Source: Phytoseiulus persimilis (Eukaryota > Arthropoda > Arachnida > Mesostigmata > Phytoseiidae). From it: DNA of 64,000 nt. This document shows positions 23,604-36,700 of the stretch, piece by piece. Made by a program: the position numbers and the translations under genes. Below the pieces are notes generated by a model. That model was not told the DNA's origin. It searched no databases and worked only from the letters and a program-made list of their open reading frames with translations. Where the stretch lies: contig CM075103.1 of the NCBI GenBank assembly GCA_037576195.1, forward strand, positions 1,240,001 through 1,304,000. The letters run 5' to 3'. Numbering within the stretch: the first letter of the stretch is position 1; every line of letters starts with the position of its first letter.

Positions 23604-24126
23604 ATGGCACTGCCAGTACAGCAACAACAGCTAAACTACCACCCTACACCCTCACCACCGCCACAGAATGTAAACAAGATTTCTCCACTCCGCCGCGGAG
23701 CGCGGGAAGTTCGAAAACCAGTGTTCGGAGATGCGCTCCTGAGCTTCTTATGCCTCCCCTGGTCGGTCGGGCGACCCGAAAACTGTGTCCTCCACCAAAC
23801 AGTTTGTGTTCACGAACGAAGGCTATATCATTCAAGTGCTTCCTGACAAGCCGCGCCGGGAATCATCAGGGCTCTTTTGTTTTAAGAGAAGAGACATCAT
23901 CATCGGGGCTCGCTCTGCTGGCAAAGCTCCGGTTGGGCCGAACTCTCCGAGCGTTTTTTTTGAAGAAGATGTGTGCATAACCTCGTCCGATCCGAATATA
24001 ATACACACATATGAGAGTATGAAAGACTCGGCGGGAGAACAAGAATGGAGACCGACATCGAAACGGATCCGTCCCATCGAAAGACGTTCGCGTTCCCTCG
24101 CGAAGGAGTCAATGGAAAAACATTGA
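23604..24126 (+). CDS. unrecognised, possibly frame-broken coding region
   Basis: Two successive frames read like protein but do not join. From the ATG at 23604 one begins MALPVQQQQLNYHPTPSPPP and runs to 23846. Another, open from about 23741, contains SSTKQFVFTNEGYIIQV and FCFKRRDIIIGA and ends at 24126 (KESMEKH). No intron of workable length with GT/AG sites joins them, so either there is an indel, or one frame is spurious. It would be divergent from the R3HDM4-like gene, 140 bp away head to head. I do not recognise a domain. Confidence 0.2.
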
Positions 24127-24743
24127 CACACCGAAACGTCCACCAACGAGATCACTCTCTAGTGAAGTCCAATCGGGGTATCGTTTGAGCACCGCTTGAT
24201 TGATTGACCGAGCGATTGAAGCGGGAATAATCTATGATGCGTGCCGAGTAGTTTCATGAGATCAGCGAGAAGCAAGTACTTCTCCTGTTTGGCACCGATT
24301 CGTAGTGAGAGGATGTTTCACGCGGGGAACCGAGTCTTGTGAACGTGTGCCGGCGAGAAACAGACCCAGAGAGTCGCAATGATTCATCCAAGAACCACAT
24401 GATTTCCCTCCGAGGGCATTTGAAAAGATGTGGCGAGAGATGGCATCCGCTCCTTGAATACGGACCCGACCTGTAAAAGTCAAAACCGAGAGTGAAGCGC
24501 CTTCCTGGGAATATACACCCCTTGAGGATATCCTCCTACGATTCCCGGCCCAGACAGCCCATTCGGGAATATGCCTCTGTCAACGGATTATTCTCTTATT
24601 TCATCACGGCGAGGCTCTCATTGATGGAATCATTGGTGTCTTCAGCGCTCTTCTTACGTCCATCATGAAGACCGAATCAGCGCTTCGATTGATCGAATCC
24701 GGACCCCATAGTCACGCGTCTGATCGAATATGAGATCTAACCA

Positions 24744-25233
24744 GTGGAGAGCCCTGAGCGGAACAAACCCCCTCCAGTGTCTCTCAAGCAGCCTGTAAAA
24801 ACCAAGTATGCGTCGCAATGTGAGGGTTCCGTGGAAGATGAGGGAGGTCAGCGAAGGGTAAGCGACTTCCAAGATGATTCCGCTGGGCTAATAACAGCCG
24901 AGAATGTGTGCAACAATTCAGCGCATGTTACTTCTAACAAACGGAGGAGCGAAGAGAATCCAGAGATTGACTTGGTTTCGACCGAGATCAAGCAAGTCCA
25001 TTCTCTGGTGTGTGAGCAGAGTCTGCGTCTCTCAGCAAAGCCACTTTGAGCTCGCTCTTACAATAGACTCGTTCCGAGACGGCGAGCGATTCTCGGGGAT
25101 CCGAATCGAGAGCAGCAACTCAATGGAGCAATTGGCAAGCCGAAACGATTCGGTGTCTATGTGTATGCCCCATTCCACGAGTTATGGCTCGCTCGGATCT
25201 CTTTTCCGCGTCCGCCGCTTGAGGCAAATTTGA
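24744..25233 (+). CDS. unrecognised two-exon C-terminal fragment
   Basis: A frame from an acceptor-like CCAG (about 24743) to 24995 (ERNKPPPVSLKQPVKTKY, later ENPEIDLVSTEIKQ) joins in phase 0 across a 40-nt intron (24996-25035, GTCCAT to CTCTCAG) to 25036-25233 (LALTIDSFRDGERFSGIRI, NSMEQLASRNDSV, ending RVRRLRQI). It looks like a disordered, Ser-rich, hydrophilic tail with possible basophilic kinase sites. The upstream exons are not found and the donor is weak. It may be linked to the ORFs at 23604-24126. Confidence 0.3.
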
Positions 25234-26164
25234 CTTCCCGCTAACCGCGGAGGATCAATACGAGTTGTGCACTGTTGTGGAACAGAAGAGTCGACACCAC
25301 TCATCCTGTGAGACCGGTTGATCATCGGAACCTGCGGCCAATCATGGTGAGATGAGGAAACTCGTTTCACAGGAGATCTCGAAGTCTCGCATCTGATATC
25401 TATCCCCGAGTATCTTATGTTCTCCTTGGACTCCAGATGAGTTCTAGGATAACAGGGAAACAATCAAATAGGCCGGGAACCCGTCCAACTATAATGCAGT
25501 GGATAGAATCCAGGAACAGCAGCGCGGACCGTCCGGTATGCCTACAGAAAACTTGAAGCAACTGATCAAAAGAGATCCGTTCACCATCGGTTCGTTGATA
25601 GTTGTTAATTCCGACATCACGCCGAGAGTAGAAGAATGCAAAGCTTATACCTTATGCTCAATTTTTGGACGATAGCGGCGGTTTTGGAACCGGGAACACA
25701 TGTGTCCATGAAATCTTCGTCTCTATCTTGAGTATCGACCCGTGAGCTTGCATGCTTCTCATTCGCGGAAGTATCATTGAGAACCGATTGACTCGTTCTT
25801 GATGTTACGCACGAATCCCGCGGCGAATCAATGAACTCAATCCTCGACCGATGCTCGACCACGAGGAATGCGTAGGCTGCACCCTCTCAATCAAACCCAA
25901 TCGAGAACTTCATAGGGTGCCGATGTGTGCCCGACCGATCTCGTCGCCTCCTCAATGTTTGCTCAACTAGTGAATCGGGATGCTAAGCTAGCTAAAGGAG
26001 AGGACGAGTCGAAACAAAAAACTGGTGTGAATCGTGCGCGGTTAGTCCAAATGTTGCGTTGGTCTTCTGCGAACCGTAGAAACTGAGCGTGATCATGATG
26101 AAGGGGTCCGAGCTCCGCAAATCAGAGAGAGCGAATACGAGTGAGAAAGGGGTCTGGGATTGTG
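25234..26164. other. intergenic region upstream of CPE
   Basis: No gene recognised. The right end should hold regulatory sequence for the carboxypeptidase gene, whose core promoter is listed next. Confidence 0.5.
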
Positions 26165-26200
26165 TATAAAGTGCTCAAGAAAGTTGCGGCGAACGTCAGT
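26165..26200 (+). promoter_or_regulatory. TATA box plus TCAGT initiator for CPE
   Basis: TATAAA at 26165-26170 and the arthropod-type initiator TCAGT at 26196-26200 are spaced so that the A of the initiator (26198) is 33 nt after the first T of the TATA box, the expected geometry. The predicted transcript starts about 38 nt before the ATG at 26236. Confidence 0.7.
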
Positions 26201-26235
26201 GCTGGGCCGTTGAATCCCTGCACGAAAGCCCAATC

Positions 26236-27615
26236 ATGTTTCAGCTCTCAATCGCAGCGCTTCTTCTAGCCTCGGCTTCTGGTCTCGAAACTTCGTTCCA
26301 GTTCAAGCATCACGACAACCACGAGTTATTTGAAGAGCTACGTAGGGTGAATGGAGAGTGTCCTTCGATCACACGTCTCTACGAATTGAATCACAAGTCG
26401 GTGAAAGGTTGGTCGCTCAACGTTTTAGAGTTTTCCGGGAACCCAGGAGTTCATGAACCGCTTGAGCCTGAGTTCAAGTACGTGGGGAACATGCACGGGG
26501 ACGAAGTTCTTGGTCGTGAGCTCCTCCTGAAGCTGGCAGACGAACTCTGCAGACGTTTCAAAGCAGGCGACCCAGAAGTGCAACGACTCGTCAATACGAC
26601 GAGAATCCACATCCTGCCGGCGATGAATCCCGATGGCTGGGACATAGCGACGAGAGCTAGAGACCCTGAAAACAGGAGCTTCCCTTCACTGATTCGGTGG
26701 TGGACTCAACGAGACGAGCCAGCGGGTCGCGGCAACGCCAATAACGTCGATTTGAATCGTGATTTCCCAAACCTCAACCAGGAATTCCATCGTAACTTGA
26801 ACCGAGGCGGAGATGCGAGACTGCATCACCTGTTCGGGGGAAAAATCGATCGCCCATTGCAACCGGAGACTCGAGCCCTCATCGAGTGGATCCTGTCCGA
26901 ACCTTTCGTCTTGTCCGCCAACTTCCACGGAGGAGCGTTGGTTGCAAACTACCCCTTCGACGATACATCAGACGGTACCTCCAGAGGGTACAGAGCTTCA
27001 CCGGACGATGCCTTGTTCAGGGGCTTGGCTCGAGTTTACGCGGGAAATCATGCTGAGATGCGCTTTGGAAAAGCATGCAGGTTCGGAGACGACAACTTCC
27101 AGGAATCGGGAGGCATCACGAACGGCGCAGCGTGGTACTCGGTGTCCGGGGGAATGCAAGACTTCAACTACCTGGCCTCCAACGACTTGGAAATCACCGT
27201 GGAGCTGGGCTGCGTCAAATACCCACCAGCGAGTGATCTCCCGATGGAATGGAAGAGGAACGAACGTGCCCTCATAGAGTTCATGTGGAGAGCTCACCAA
27301 GGCATCAAAGGATTCGTCATTGACGCTTCAACGAAGAAACCGATACAAAACGCTGAAATCTCGGTTATAAGCCCTGGCGATGTAGGTGCCTCGAAACGTG
27401 CCAGATTCGCCGTCACAACCACCAAACTTGGCGAATTTTGGCGAATTCTGCTCCCTGGAAAGCACACTATTCGAGCGAACGCGGTCGGGTACCAGGCTGA
27501 GGAGATCGAAGTCACCATCCCGGAATTCGACAAAAACAGGGAAGCGACGCGGGTGACTTTCGAACTTAAACAGCAGGAAAGGTTTCACCTCGCGCCATCT
27601 GCGAGAGGAAGTTGA
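26236..27615 (+). CDS. carboxypeptidase E-like metallocarboxypeptidase (M14B)
   Basis: Zinc exopeptidase that removes C-terminal Lys/Arg from peptides; the E type does this in secretory granules during neuropeptide and hormone maturation. It is 459 residues in a single uninterrupted exon. Signal peptide about 1-16 (MFQLSIAALLLASASG). Zinc ligands are His87 and Glu90 (NMHGDEVLGRE) and His231 (SANFHGGALVANYP). Substrate-site residues lie in NVDLNRDFPNL (Asn174, Arg175) and Tyr312 (GGMQDFNYL). The catalytic Glu is 323 (EITVELGC). A transthyretin-like domain follows (about 353-446, starting GIKGFVIDA). Every catalytic residue is present, so it should be active. Closest family as I remember it is CPE, by FVLSANFHGGALVANYPFDD and NGAAWYSVSGGMQDFNYL. 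The tail after 447 is short (ERFHLAPSARGS) and lacks the amphipathic membrane helix of vertebrate CPE. The gene is intronless although its neighbours have 6-14 exons, which suggests a retrocopy origin. Confidence 0.92.
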   Translation: MFQLSIAALLLASASGLETSFQFKHHDNHELFEELRRVNGECPSITRLYELNHKSVKGWSLNVLEFSGNPGVHEPLEPEFKYVGNMHGDEVLGRELLLKLADELCRRFKAGDPEVQRLVNTTRIHILPAMNPDGWDIATRARDPENRSFPSLIRWWTQRDEPAGRGNANNVDLNRDFPNLNQEFHRNLNRGGDARLHHLFGGKIDRPLQPETRALIEWILSEPFVLSANFHGGALVANYPFDDTSDGTSRGYRASPDDALFRGLARVYAGNHAEMRFGKACRFGDDNFQESGGITNGAAWYSVSGGMQDFNYLASNDLEITVELGCVKYPPASDLPMEWKRNERALIEFMWRAHQGIKGFVIDASTKKPIQNAEISVISPGDVGASKRARFAVTTTKLGEFWRILLPGKHTIRANAVGYQAEEIEVTIPEFDKNREATRVTFELKQQERFHLAPSARGS

Positions 27616-27739
27616 AAAACTCATCCGGATCTTAATCGAGACTGACCTGACGGGAAAACAGCTGTGGAAAGCCCCCTTCGAAATATAGGAAAAATGAACT
27701 ATTCTGATTCCCAGGTACATGGGGCTCGCCGAACGTCCG

Positions 27740-27745
27740 AATAAA
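27740..27745 (+). terminator. poly(A) signal AATAAA, CPE
   Basis: Canonical hexamer 125 nt after the CPE stop codon, same strand. Confidence 0.75.
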
Positions 27746-30700
27746 GAATATTTATAAGCTGAGTGAGAGTTCTGTTTTCCTTGATCCGATCTCCGGGAAA
27801 ATGACCAGTCCAGGAGCGCCGACGTCTAGGCTCACGCTCGGAAATCTGCGCGGGATCTGAAAGCGGGATCGTGGAATACCACCAAGAGCCCCGTTGCTCT
27901 CCGGAAAGATGTCACAGCGACTAGGTGAGAAGTTGAGACCGGCTTCTCAGAGAAATCGGAGTGACCCGAAATATTAGAGCAGGGGTGCCAGCTGAGTTCC
28001 GATATCGCATTCTATTTCTCCACCCATCAGAGTTGGATTCTTCGAGTCACGCTCTTGGAGTCCGAAAATCGACACCATGTTCCTTCTTCGGTTCGATTCA
28101 GAATTTATGAAGGCTCCTCTGGCTTGTCGGAACTACACCTCCAAAGAGTCAAAGAATGATGCTCTCAACGGGCGTTGGAGGGTATCGTGGATGAAAAACG
28201 TTGGCCTAGTTGGCGGGCCACGAACTCTACGGAAGAAATCAGTCGTGCGGCCGTCAGTTCAAACATCATCACAAACAATGATGCATTGCATTCACGAGTA
28301 CAAATTCCCTGCATTGTGGAAAGAAATGTCCCACATTTTTCGCCTCATCAGAAGACCGTCTCAAATCGGTTCCATGCGTTTAAGCTTATAGCTCAGTGAG
28401 GGACTCAGATTTCCAATCGGGGATCACGTCATGGATAGAGCTCGGAAATCGAGTCACCATTGTTTGGACACCTCTGATCGTTTCATGAATGGGAGGGAAT
28501 AAGGGAAGATAGCCGGACGCACGATGCTCTCTTGCCATTAGATCTAAGAAATTTAGGCATCGAACACTTATTCATCAATCTTATTTCATGGATAGATGGA
28601 TGCTGAGGAACGATGGCCGTCATTGGAACATTTCAGCTCGACACCTCGACTTGGATCCCCGGGCTTTGTCTGCGCTCTCCACTGAAACTTCCGCGAGGCG
28701 GCAACCGAGCGGTCGTGCTCAGTTAGCACGACAGAAAAGCTACTCTGCTCTGCCTGCGATTCCAGCAGACTCCCCGCAGACGTGATTTGTGCGTTATCAG
28801 GTTGCCGGCCTAGTTTTCGGTGCAGGGCACCAGAATCATATAAGTAGATGGCGGAGAACTCGCCCAGGAGCTCGCTCCCATCATTCGATGTTGGACGCCA
28901 CCTGAGGTTGTGGATGCTGCCAATCGAACACGCCCGGATCTTTCAGGTCAGTCTATCACTGATGCGACAGAACACCTGGGAGAATCTTGTCAACAGTGTC
29001 GAACTTTCCTGTGCGGCGCTATGCACGACAATCGTCGGTCGTGCGCATTCGGCAATCTTGCTGAGATTAGGCCACGACTCTCATTTCTCGTGGCGATATT
29101 CGTCAATCTCAGCGCCGAAATTGCCTGTCTTTCGAAGATCTCTCGAACTCAGAACGGGCATTTAAAGACACTTTGCTGCGGTTCGAACTCTCAACACTGT
29201 AAGTTGCTCCCTTCTTGGCGTAGACTTGCTGTTTGGGTATGTGCGGGCGAGATGACTGACTTGGAATCCTCCAACATCAGATGCGTTGATATCAGAACAA
29301 CTTTCCCCCTGACACGCTATTTTGCGTGGAAAACGGTGCGTCAGATCTCCGTCATCGGGTGCGTTCTACCCCATCAATGAAATTCCTCGTTCGCTGCCAT
29401 TCTACGGCGACTATCGGACTTCCTGAGTGGAACTCTCCTTTCCAGACTCCTGCGATCCGCGACTTCCTTCTCGCCTCCCGGAAGGGAGCTTCCCAGACTT
29501 CGTCCTGATGGTCTCTGTACGTACTGCGCTGGCGATTTCCGCACTTGTGGTCACTTAAGTGGTCCTATGGAGTCTGGCATCGGCGGCTCGAGACTCGCGG
29601 ATGCATTACCGAACACGGGAGCTCAGCGAAATCACTATTCCCTCTGAGACTGCCGCGTCTCCCCAGCCAGGCGGACCCGCTCCACCTTTATATGAATCGT
29701 GAACCTCTAAGATTCCAGATCAAGTTCGGCGAGCCTACAGATATATGAGTACGCGAAGGAATATCGAAATAGGGAGGCCACATTCGAAGCGGCATATCTC
29801 CCTGTATAATTTGTCTAATCAGAGAACTCATGGGATGATTGCGGGAGACTGTTGGAAATACTGATCTGGTGGGCATCCGTGACATTCCACCATTTCTGGC
29901 GAGATCCCTCGACACTGGGAAATCTGATTTTCCAGAACGAGGCCCACTGGGTTCACCGGAGAATAAGGAGGGGATAACGTATGGGGATACAGAGTGGGGG
30001 CAACTTGTGAGAACCGCAGACTTTGCGAAAAAAAAACTGTTTCCGGTGATACCCGCGAGGGATGGAATCTCCGGCACCAAATGTATTATCATCCAAAATT
30101 GTGAGCATTTGGGGAAAGAGCCACACTATGGGATTGTCGCAAACAGCTATGGTCGAACTATGAATATCGTTAATTGATTCGAATCCGGCTCCCTCGAGGA
30201 GACATGGAGGGAAACGCGAAGAAGGCGAGATCCGGTTGAGTATTCAGCGATCCTCAGGCTGATACGATCGCACGCTTTTCTCGTGCTCGGGACTGATTCT
30301 CGCGCGGCACAGGCGCGCGGGATTGGTGTCCTCCCCCGCATCGAATCACACCCGAACGAACTCGATCGGCTGACATTTGGTCTCTTGGGCCGGTTGAAAC
30401 AGGTCGTCTAAAAAGGAAGGGCCAACTCCAAGACGCGCTGTCGAACGCAACTTTCGAACGATCGTCTGGTCTCGAACTATCGTATAATTCCGGATATAGG
30501 CCGAAGGAGAGAAATCACCGAGATATGATCGAGAGGACGAAGACTACTTTCACTTGAAAAAAAGAAGAATATGTATAATACAGGATTTCTTGTCTAGGGC
30601 GGGTTCAGGGTTCTAAGACCTCCATCCGAATCAGAATCACTGTGATTCGGGCGGATGGATGGAGCTATTCCTCAATCCACCGAGCCGGAGCTCGTCAATA

Positions 30701-33700
30701 GTACAACGAGGCTTGTTTTCAGGCGCTCACAATAGAGACCCACATCTTACGGGATAGATAGAGACCGTGTTTTCCACAGCCTATTCAATCCTGAATGCAG
30801 TTCTCAACGTCTGCCCCGAGCCGAGTAGAGATCGAAGAAGGAGATGTGGGAGGTGCTTGCGAGCCCATGTTATAATTAGTATCCTCATCCTCCGATCCGC
30901 ATCTCGCGGAATTACCTCCCACCAGAAGGGAAAGTCTTCTCTCGCATTGAACCGCTCCCCTGCAATAACGTCGCATACGTTCTGGTCGGGACGAAACCTT
31001 TTTGTTCGCTTGCTGTGCACGAAAGGAATGGGAACCGCTGCCACGCGCCCTCATCGACAAAGGAGAATGGTCTCGGATGGCATTCCCGAGGAGTTACCTG
31101 GAACGTGCTCACCCGGAGGGACAGCACAATGTTTACGATTCTCCACTGCTTCGCCTCAGGGGCGTTGGAGTCTTTTTCGGACAGCAAATGGACCAGAAAT
31201 TGTCTCACGAACGCGCGACTCAGCCTCAGGAGAGAATCCTTGCCATGGATACTTGAAGGACAAACAGCTCCCTGAGGAGGACGCACTTGCCGGCCTCTCC
31301 CCCGAAGCGATATCGAACTGAACTATGGTCAGTTCATCATCTGAATCGTACACTTCGAACCTAGAACACAGTTTTCTAGGATGGCTCCAAATACAAGAAG
31401 CACATCCTCAGAGATAATATCGGCGCTCGTTGCATCCGCGCTGTAGGGCACTTCGAGACGAGCTGGGGTCCGGGAGGTTATGTTCTCCCGAGAGACTTCG
31501 GGCGCGTGCCCGACCTGGTTCCTGCTCGGTGGCGTCTCTTGAATAAGTCCTTCCTCTGTTCAGAGAAGGACGGGAAGAAACGGAAACCTGCAGAAAAGCA
31601 ACGGATTCCGCCCGGAGGGCGAAGCCTCATACATTCGCAAAACATCACGGGATGGGAGGGCGGAAATGAGGAATTGGGGAGATTGATTCGTTTTCTTGTG
31701 TTTGCAGTCCCCGAGACCACTCTGGAAACTAAATCATGGGGAACGCTGTGAGATGAGGTAGAGCAAGAGAGCCCCGCATACGATTGCGGCAATCCGTAAA
31801 TGGAATGCTCAGTCACAGAAAGCGCCTTTTCTCCGTCCGGAGAGAGATTCGCCATGCTAACCGACAGCGGATTTCGCCGTCCCATGTGAGCTTGAGGGTA
31901 TATCACGTGATCCTGAGAATGTGTGAGTCCCAGGAGAGATCCAATGTCAGCCGGCTCCCTATCTCCACTTCCGATATCGATGGAGGGAATTCGATCGCTT
32001 AAATTCTTTCGACGAACAATCTGTTGTCGACGGGTCGCTTCCTGTTCGCCAGTTCCTCTGCGGAGGACAGAAGATGCGCAAAACTTCCTCGCAGCAACCG
32101 CCTGGTCGATGGTATCTTCATCTGGGAGAAAACTCTACTCTGGTTTGACAGGCGACTTCCGCGACTGAGAGAGCCGAGATTTTTTCGGCGAATACACCGA
32201 CCAGTTCTGACGTCCTGCTCGTTGATTGCCCTCAACATGCATGTGCACTCGTTCGCCATCTGTCGTGTACACTCCGCCCTGGCGGGACTTGCTCAGGATG
32301 AAAATTGAGGTCTCCAGAGATGACAAAGGGAGAGCTGGCCCAAAATCCTCCAGCTGGTCTCAGCCGTACTCATTGACGAGATTCACTCATTCTGTGCGCT
32401 CGTGTTGGGCTGTCTGCTGTCATATGAGAAGGTAATGCGTATTCCTGTCCTTGCCAAGTTGTTTCGAAAACAGCTGAATTCCAAGACTCGCGTCCAGAGC
32501 GATTAGGGCTGGATGGGATTTTACGGGATTTGTTCTGACAATATACATATTTAGCCGGTCACGCTCTCACCAAAAGTTATGCTTCATTCTGACCAAGCTC
32601 GGTCCCGCGAAATTTCATCACAATGAGCTTATTCCTATTGTTTGTTCGGCAACTCTCACGAACTTGCCATGAACTGTAACTTGCCAGTAACGAATGTCAT
32701 CCTCGTCGGAGTCATGAAAGGTGCTGTAGGAATTTTTCTCAATAAGCTAACAAGTGTTGAATCGCAGCCAGAGAAGAGACGGACTGGAATTTCAGTAAGT
32801 GAAAGCTTCCGGATTTCTTGCACGATCCTACCTGAGAAAAAGCGCCCAGCAGATGTCGCCGTCGCCCAAGTCGAGCGCTAGTAGCTGCGATCCGATTATG
32901 AATGAGCACCCTGTTTTTTCTCCACAATCTGCGGAGCATATTTTCCACTTGAATGGCTCAGCATTCCGAAAATGCCTGCGCCGCGAGGCCTCAGCGAGGT
33001 TCTACATTTTTTCGTTCAGCCTCGCTGAAACGAAAATTAGTCACAGCGTGAAAAAATCTGGGTCCCTGAGTGCTCCGTTGTAACGAGGTTTCACTGCATT
33101 CGAAAGTATATTCCGTTCATTGCAGCTGTTCGCCGCCGGCTAGGGATCGTTGGCGACTTGAGAACGACGAAAAGTCTCGGACTCAGATGTAGGGACAATG
33201 ACAAGCAGTAGCTGGCCCGAGGCGAGGTTCCGCCCAATGAGGGAAATGAAAGTGCCCCACAAGCCGCCGGGATCTTGGGCAACTCCCGATGAGAGTTGCT
33301 CGGGTCTTCGAAGCTTGCGCAATGAATTCAATAATTACGACCAAGTTGCGTGGATGTGTGTGACAGGGGATCCTTAGAATACTCTGAGAGAAAAATTCGC
33401 CACCACGTCAGGAAACTCAAATTACTGACGCCTCATAGCCCCCGAATGCTGGAGGATCGGATGGAGGTCCGAGAGTTCTGCATAGGTACCGAGCGACAAT
33501 CGATGCCGTGAAATTCCGCGAGGTGAGCCGCCGTGTTCCGAGCCGCCCCGCTTTCGCAGCGGCAAGCCATTGGTAACAAGTCAGAAGTGCTGCGAATTCG
33601 GGGGGCGAGCTTGTTTCCGGCTGTCGCATTCCGCGATGCTCGAGACCGCCGCAATCATTCACGGCGTTTTAGGCTTCTGAGTGGATTCCCCACAAGATTA

Positions 33701-36700
33701 GGAACTGTCGAGCAGGACTTGGGCTCGAAAAGTTCATCTTCGTTCCCCAGGGGATCTTCGACATCGGAGATATGATGCGCGACGCCGAGGCAACGGACGT
33801 TCGTTGCTCCTCCGACAAGGCATCTCAGCGAACGAGTTGCGCAGCGTTTCCATTGGCTCGATCCTCGCCGCATTTGCGACTGCATTTTTTGCAGCTATCT
33901 TTCTGGATCAATGGTTCTCTTCTGACTCTGCCAGCGAGATGCTATGGCTTGATAACATCACGCTTGTTGCGAGCGTCGAGTGCCGAAGAGAAAGTCTGAG
34001 ACATCCTTCCATTCTACCTGCTAGAGACGGCGACCGCGCAAATCTGTCTTCAGCGCAAGCAGGAACCATCTCTCCCTTCTGTCCTACCTCATCTCGACCA
34101 GGATACATTGATCCACAACGGTCCTTCCTGTTCGTACTTAATTCGAGGCAGTCTCGTAATCTGAAGATGGAGCCGTCACATTGCACCGATCTCCTTGCAA
34201 AAAAAATTCGATCCAAATGCATGATCCATGGGCTTCTAAGGAATTATCCCGATCGCTGCTTTAGTCTTCGGAAGTTTCGCCTAAGTTTGAGAGCTGAGAG
34301 ATCATTATTTGTTGCTCTGGTGAACTTGGAAGTCTTCTGGATCCGTCGCCTGATACGACGAAGAGGAGAGCTCGCGTCAAGCTGACAGCCGAGATTCGCG
34401 AGTTCCCATGAGTGCTAAGTTCAAGTGATTTCACAGACCTTCTGCCCCCGTGCTGACTTCCTCTCATCTCTGAGGAATCATCTCCCTCAACGACAAACGG
34501 CCCATCAATCACCGCTCGGATCTCCTGATTCTTGCATCGGTGAAGCTGAAAATCGAGAGCGAGCTGAGTAGAATAGGCTGATGCCGCACTCTGTTGTTTC
34601 CATAGGAGCTGTACCGTTGGTATCCAGAAAAAGCCAGATGCATGATGGCTCCTAGGTACTCTCCCGTCATCGCGGCCACTTCGATTCTCAAACACTCCGA
34701 TGAATACATGACTCCTTTCGAGTCTCTGCCAATACGTTTGGTCGAAAGGCTCAGGGGGCGCTGCGGGTTCATACCCTAGAGGGTTCATGCGCTGTGGAGC
34801 CGATCGAAGCACTCCTCGCTGGAGATGAGCAAATGGCGTGCTCTCATACCCAAATACCAGATCCGGCACCAAAATGAATATTCGTTCGTCGGCGTACTCA
34901 GAAAGAGTTTATTTGAAGCATTGGTATCGCAGAACCACGAGACGTCCGAAGACCATACACGGTTTCTTGCTGAAAAACGTATTCAGTGGCGGCGATCGCG
35001 GAAACCCTGGGCGAGTGACCCTGCCAGAGCCCCGTCCATGCTCCCCACGGCGCCCCTGAGGCTCTGGCAAGAGTTGGGAAACTCCCCCTAAATACAGTGC
35101 CTGTACTCGCTCGGGCAATAGGGGAAACAATGACCACGGAGCGTAGGAGCTGGAAGGAAAAAGCTCATGGATCCTTTAGCGAACAACCTGTCATCGGATT
35201 TCCTTGCATCTATCCCGCTTCTCAGACATTGCAATATTCGTTGTCCGGCAGCAGCGTCCATCATATTTTTAACCACATGCACATAATATACGTGGATAAA
35301 TATCAATTCGTTTCCCAAGTTTCAAATGAAACGTGGATTATTTGAATCCAATAACCAATTATTAAAAATCGAACAAAAACGTTTATTACGAAACATGGAG
35401 TTGTCATGATGTTTCGATGCCCGATGTTTCTGGGTATTGCAATCCTCTCACTCGAGTTCCTGTGCGCATTCCCTAATATCTGATGTGAGATGCATGCGTT
35501 ATCCCTTTCATTCGAATCGACGATCCTTCGCTGAAGCTGATCTCTCACGCGAAAGTTCCGGGGGGAGCGATTCAAATTCCCTGAACACTGTCTCCCTGAG
35601 CAGGCTGCGAGTCAGGAGACCTCCGTTTATCCTGTTAACGCTCGTGTGTTCCGATCGGAGATATTCCGGAAAATGGGTCCAGGAGAAACGGATCAGCTCC
35701 CTGCGACCCCGGGGTCCTGAATGACCGAGTCAGATGTCTCCCCAATGGGAAAGCGTGAACGGCGGGTCGAAAGTATAGGCTACAAAACGGATTGATCCCT
35801 GGTGAGATCTGATGTTTCGAGGGATTTCAGCAAGGATTCGGCAGACGAACCCTGCTACTCCTGATATCACTGTATGGGAGGATGTTGGGGAAGCAAGCTG
35901 TTTCCACGATGAGCATAAAAGATCTCCCCTTCTGAGAGAATCAATGTCTGCCAGTGCGGACGAGACACACAATACGGTTTCGGGCTAGGTGACAGATGCC
36001 GTGGGACTGCATCCGAGCCGCACTCATTACCCGACTCAATTCTCGCATCAGGGCTCTGCCAGATCCCTTGGACTTCTTGAGCAATAACGACGAGGAATAG
36101 CCCACGGTGACTTCCGCAGCGTTGCTCATCTCACCGAGTTCCACTAATGCCTTTCAGAGGAAACCCACTGGGCCGCTTGGGTAGGCGAGAATACCGTTCG
36201 CGAACTGGAACAACGATTAAGGGACTCCACACCTCTTTCTAGTTGGAGGCTTTCTCTCCGTCGCTTCGGCCTGACTGTCTGCATTAGCGAGAATGAAGAA
36301 CACCGGACGGGGCGAGCTTGCTGTCAACTCGGAAGATTGAGCAGGAGCTCGGGGAGGACGTCCGATCGAGGAATGTTTTTCTTTCCGGCGAAGCGCAAGT
36401 ACACGAGGAAGGAAAGGCGGAGAGCCCCCCCCCCCCCCCCCCGCACGTACCGCCGAAACGAGCTCAACCTCGCGTGGTACGGGATATGGTGAGACCCATG
36501 CTCATTGTAATAAGTGGTGTTTTACTCCGGACTCTAGTTCTTGCGGACCGTTTGGATTAATAGGCAGAGAGGCTGTGAACCCCGCAAGCGAGGCGAGTAG
36601 ACTAAATGCAGAGGAGGCCGGGCAACTCGCCGAATTGATCGTGATCTTCTCGCTCCTCATTCCGTATTTCGAGAACGTTCCGTGTCCACCAAAAAGGAGT

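Noticed and set aside
34261-34872. 203-codon minus-strand ORF (GYESTPFAHLQRGV, later DQTYWQRLERSHVF)
   Set aside because: No ATG at the start, no supporting splice sites, and a + strand frame of similar length overlaps it. It could be an old decayed fragment, but I cannot support it.
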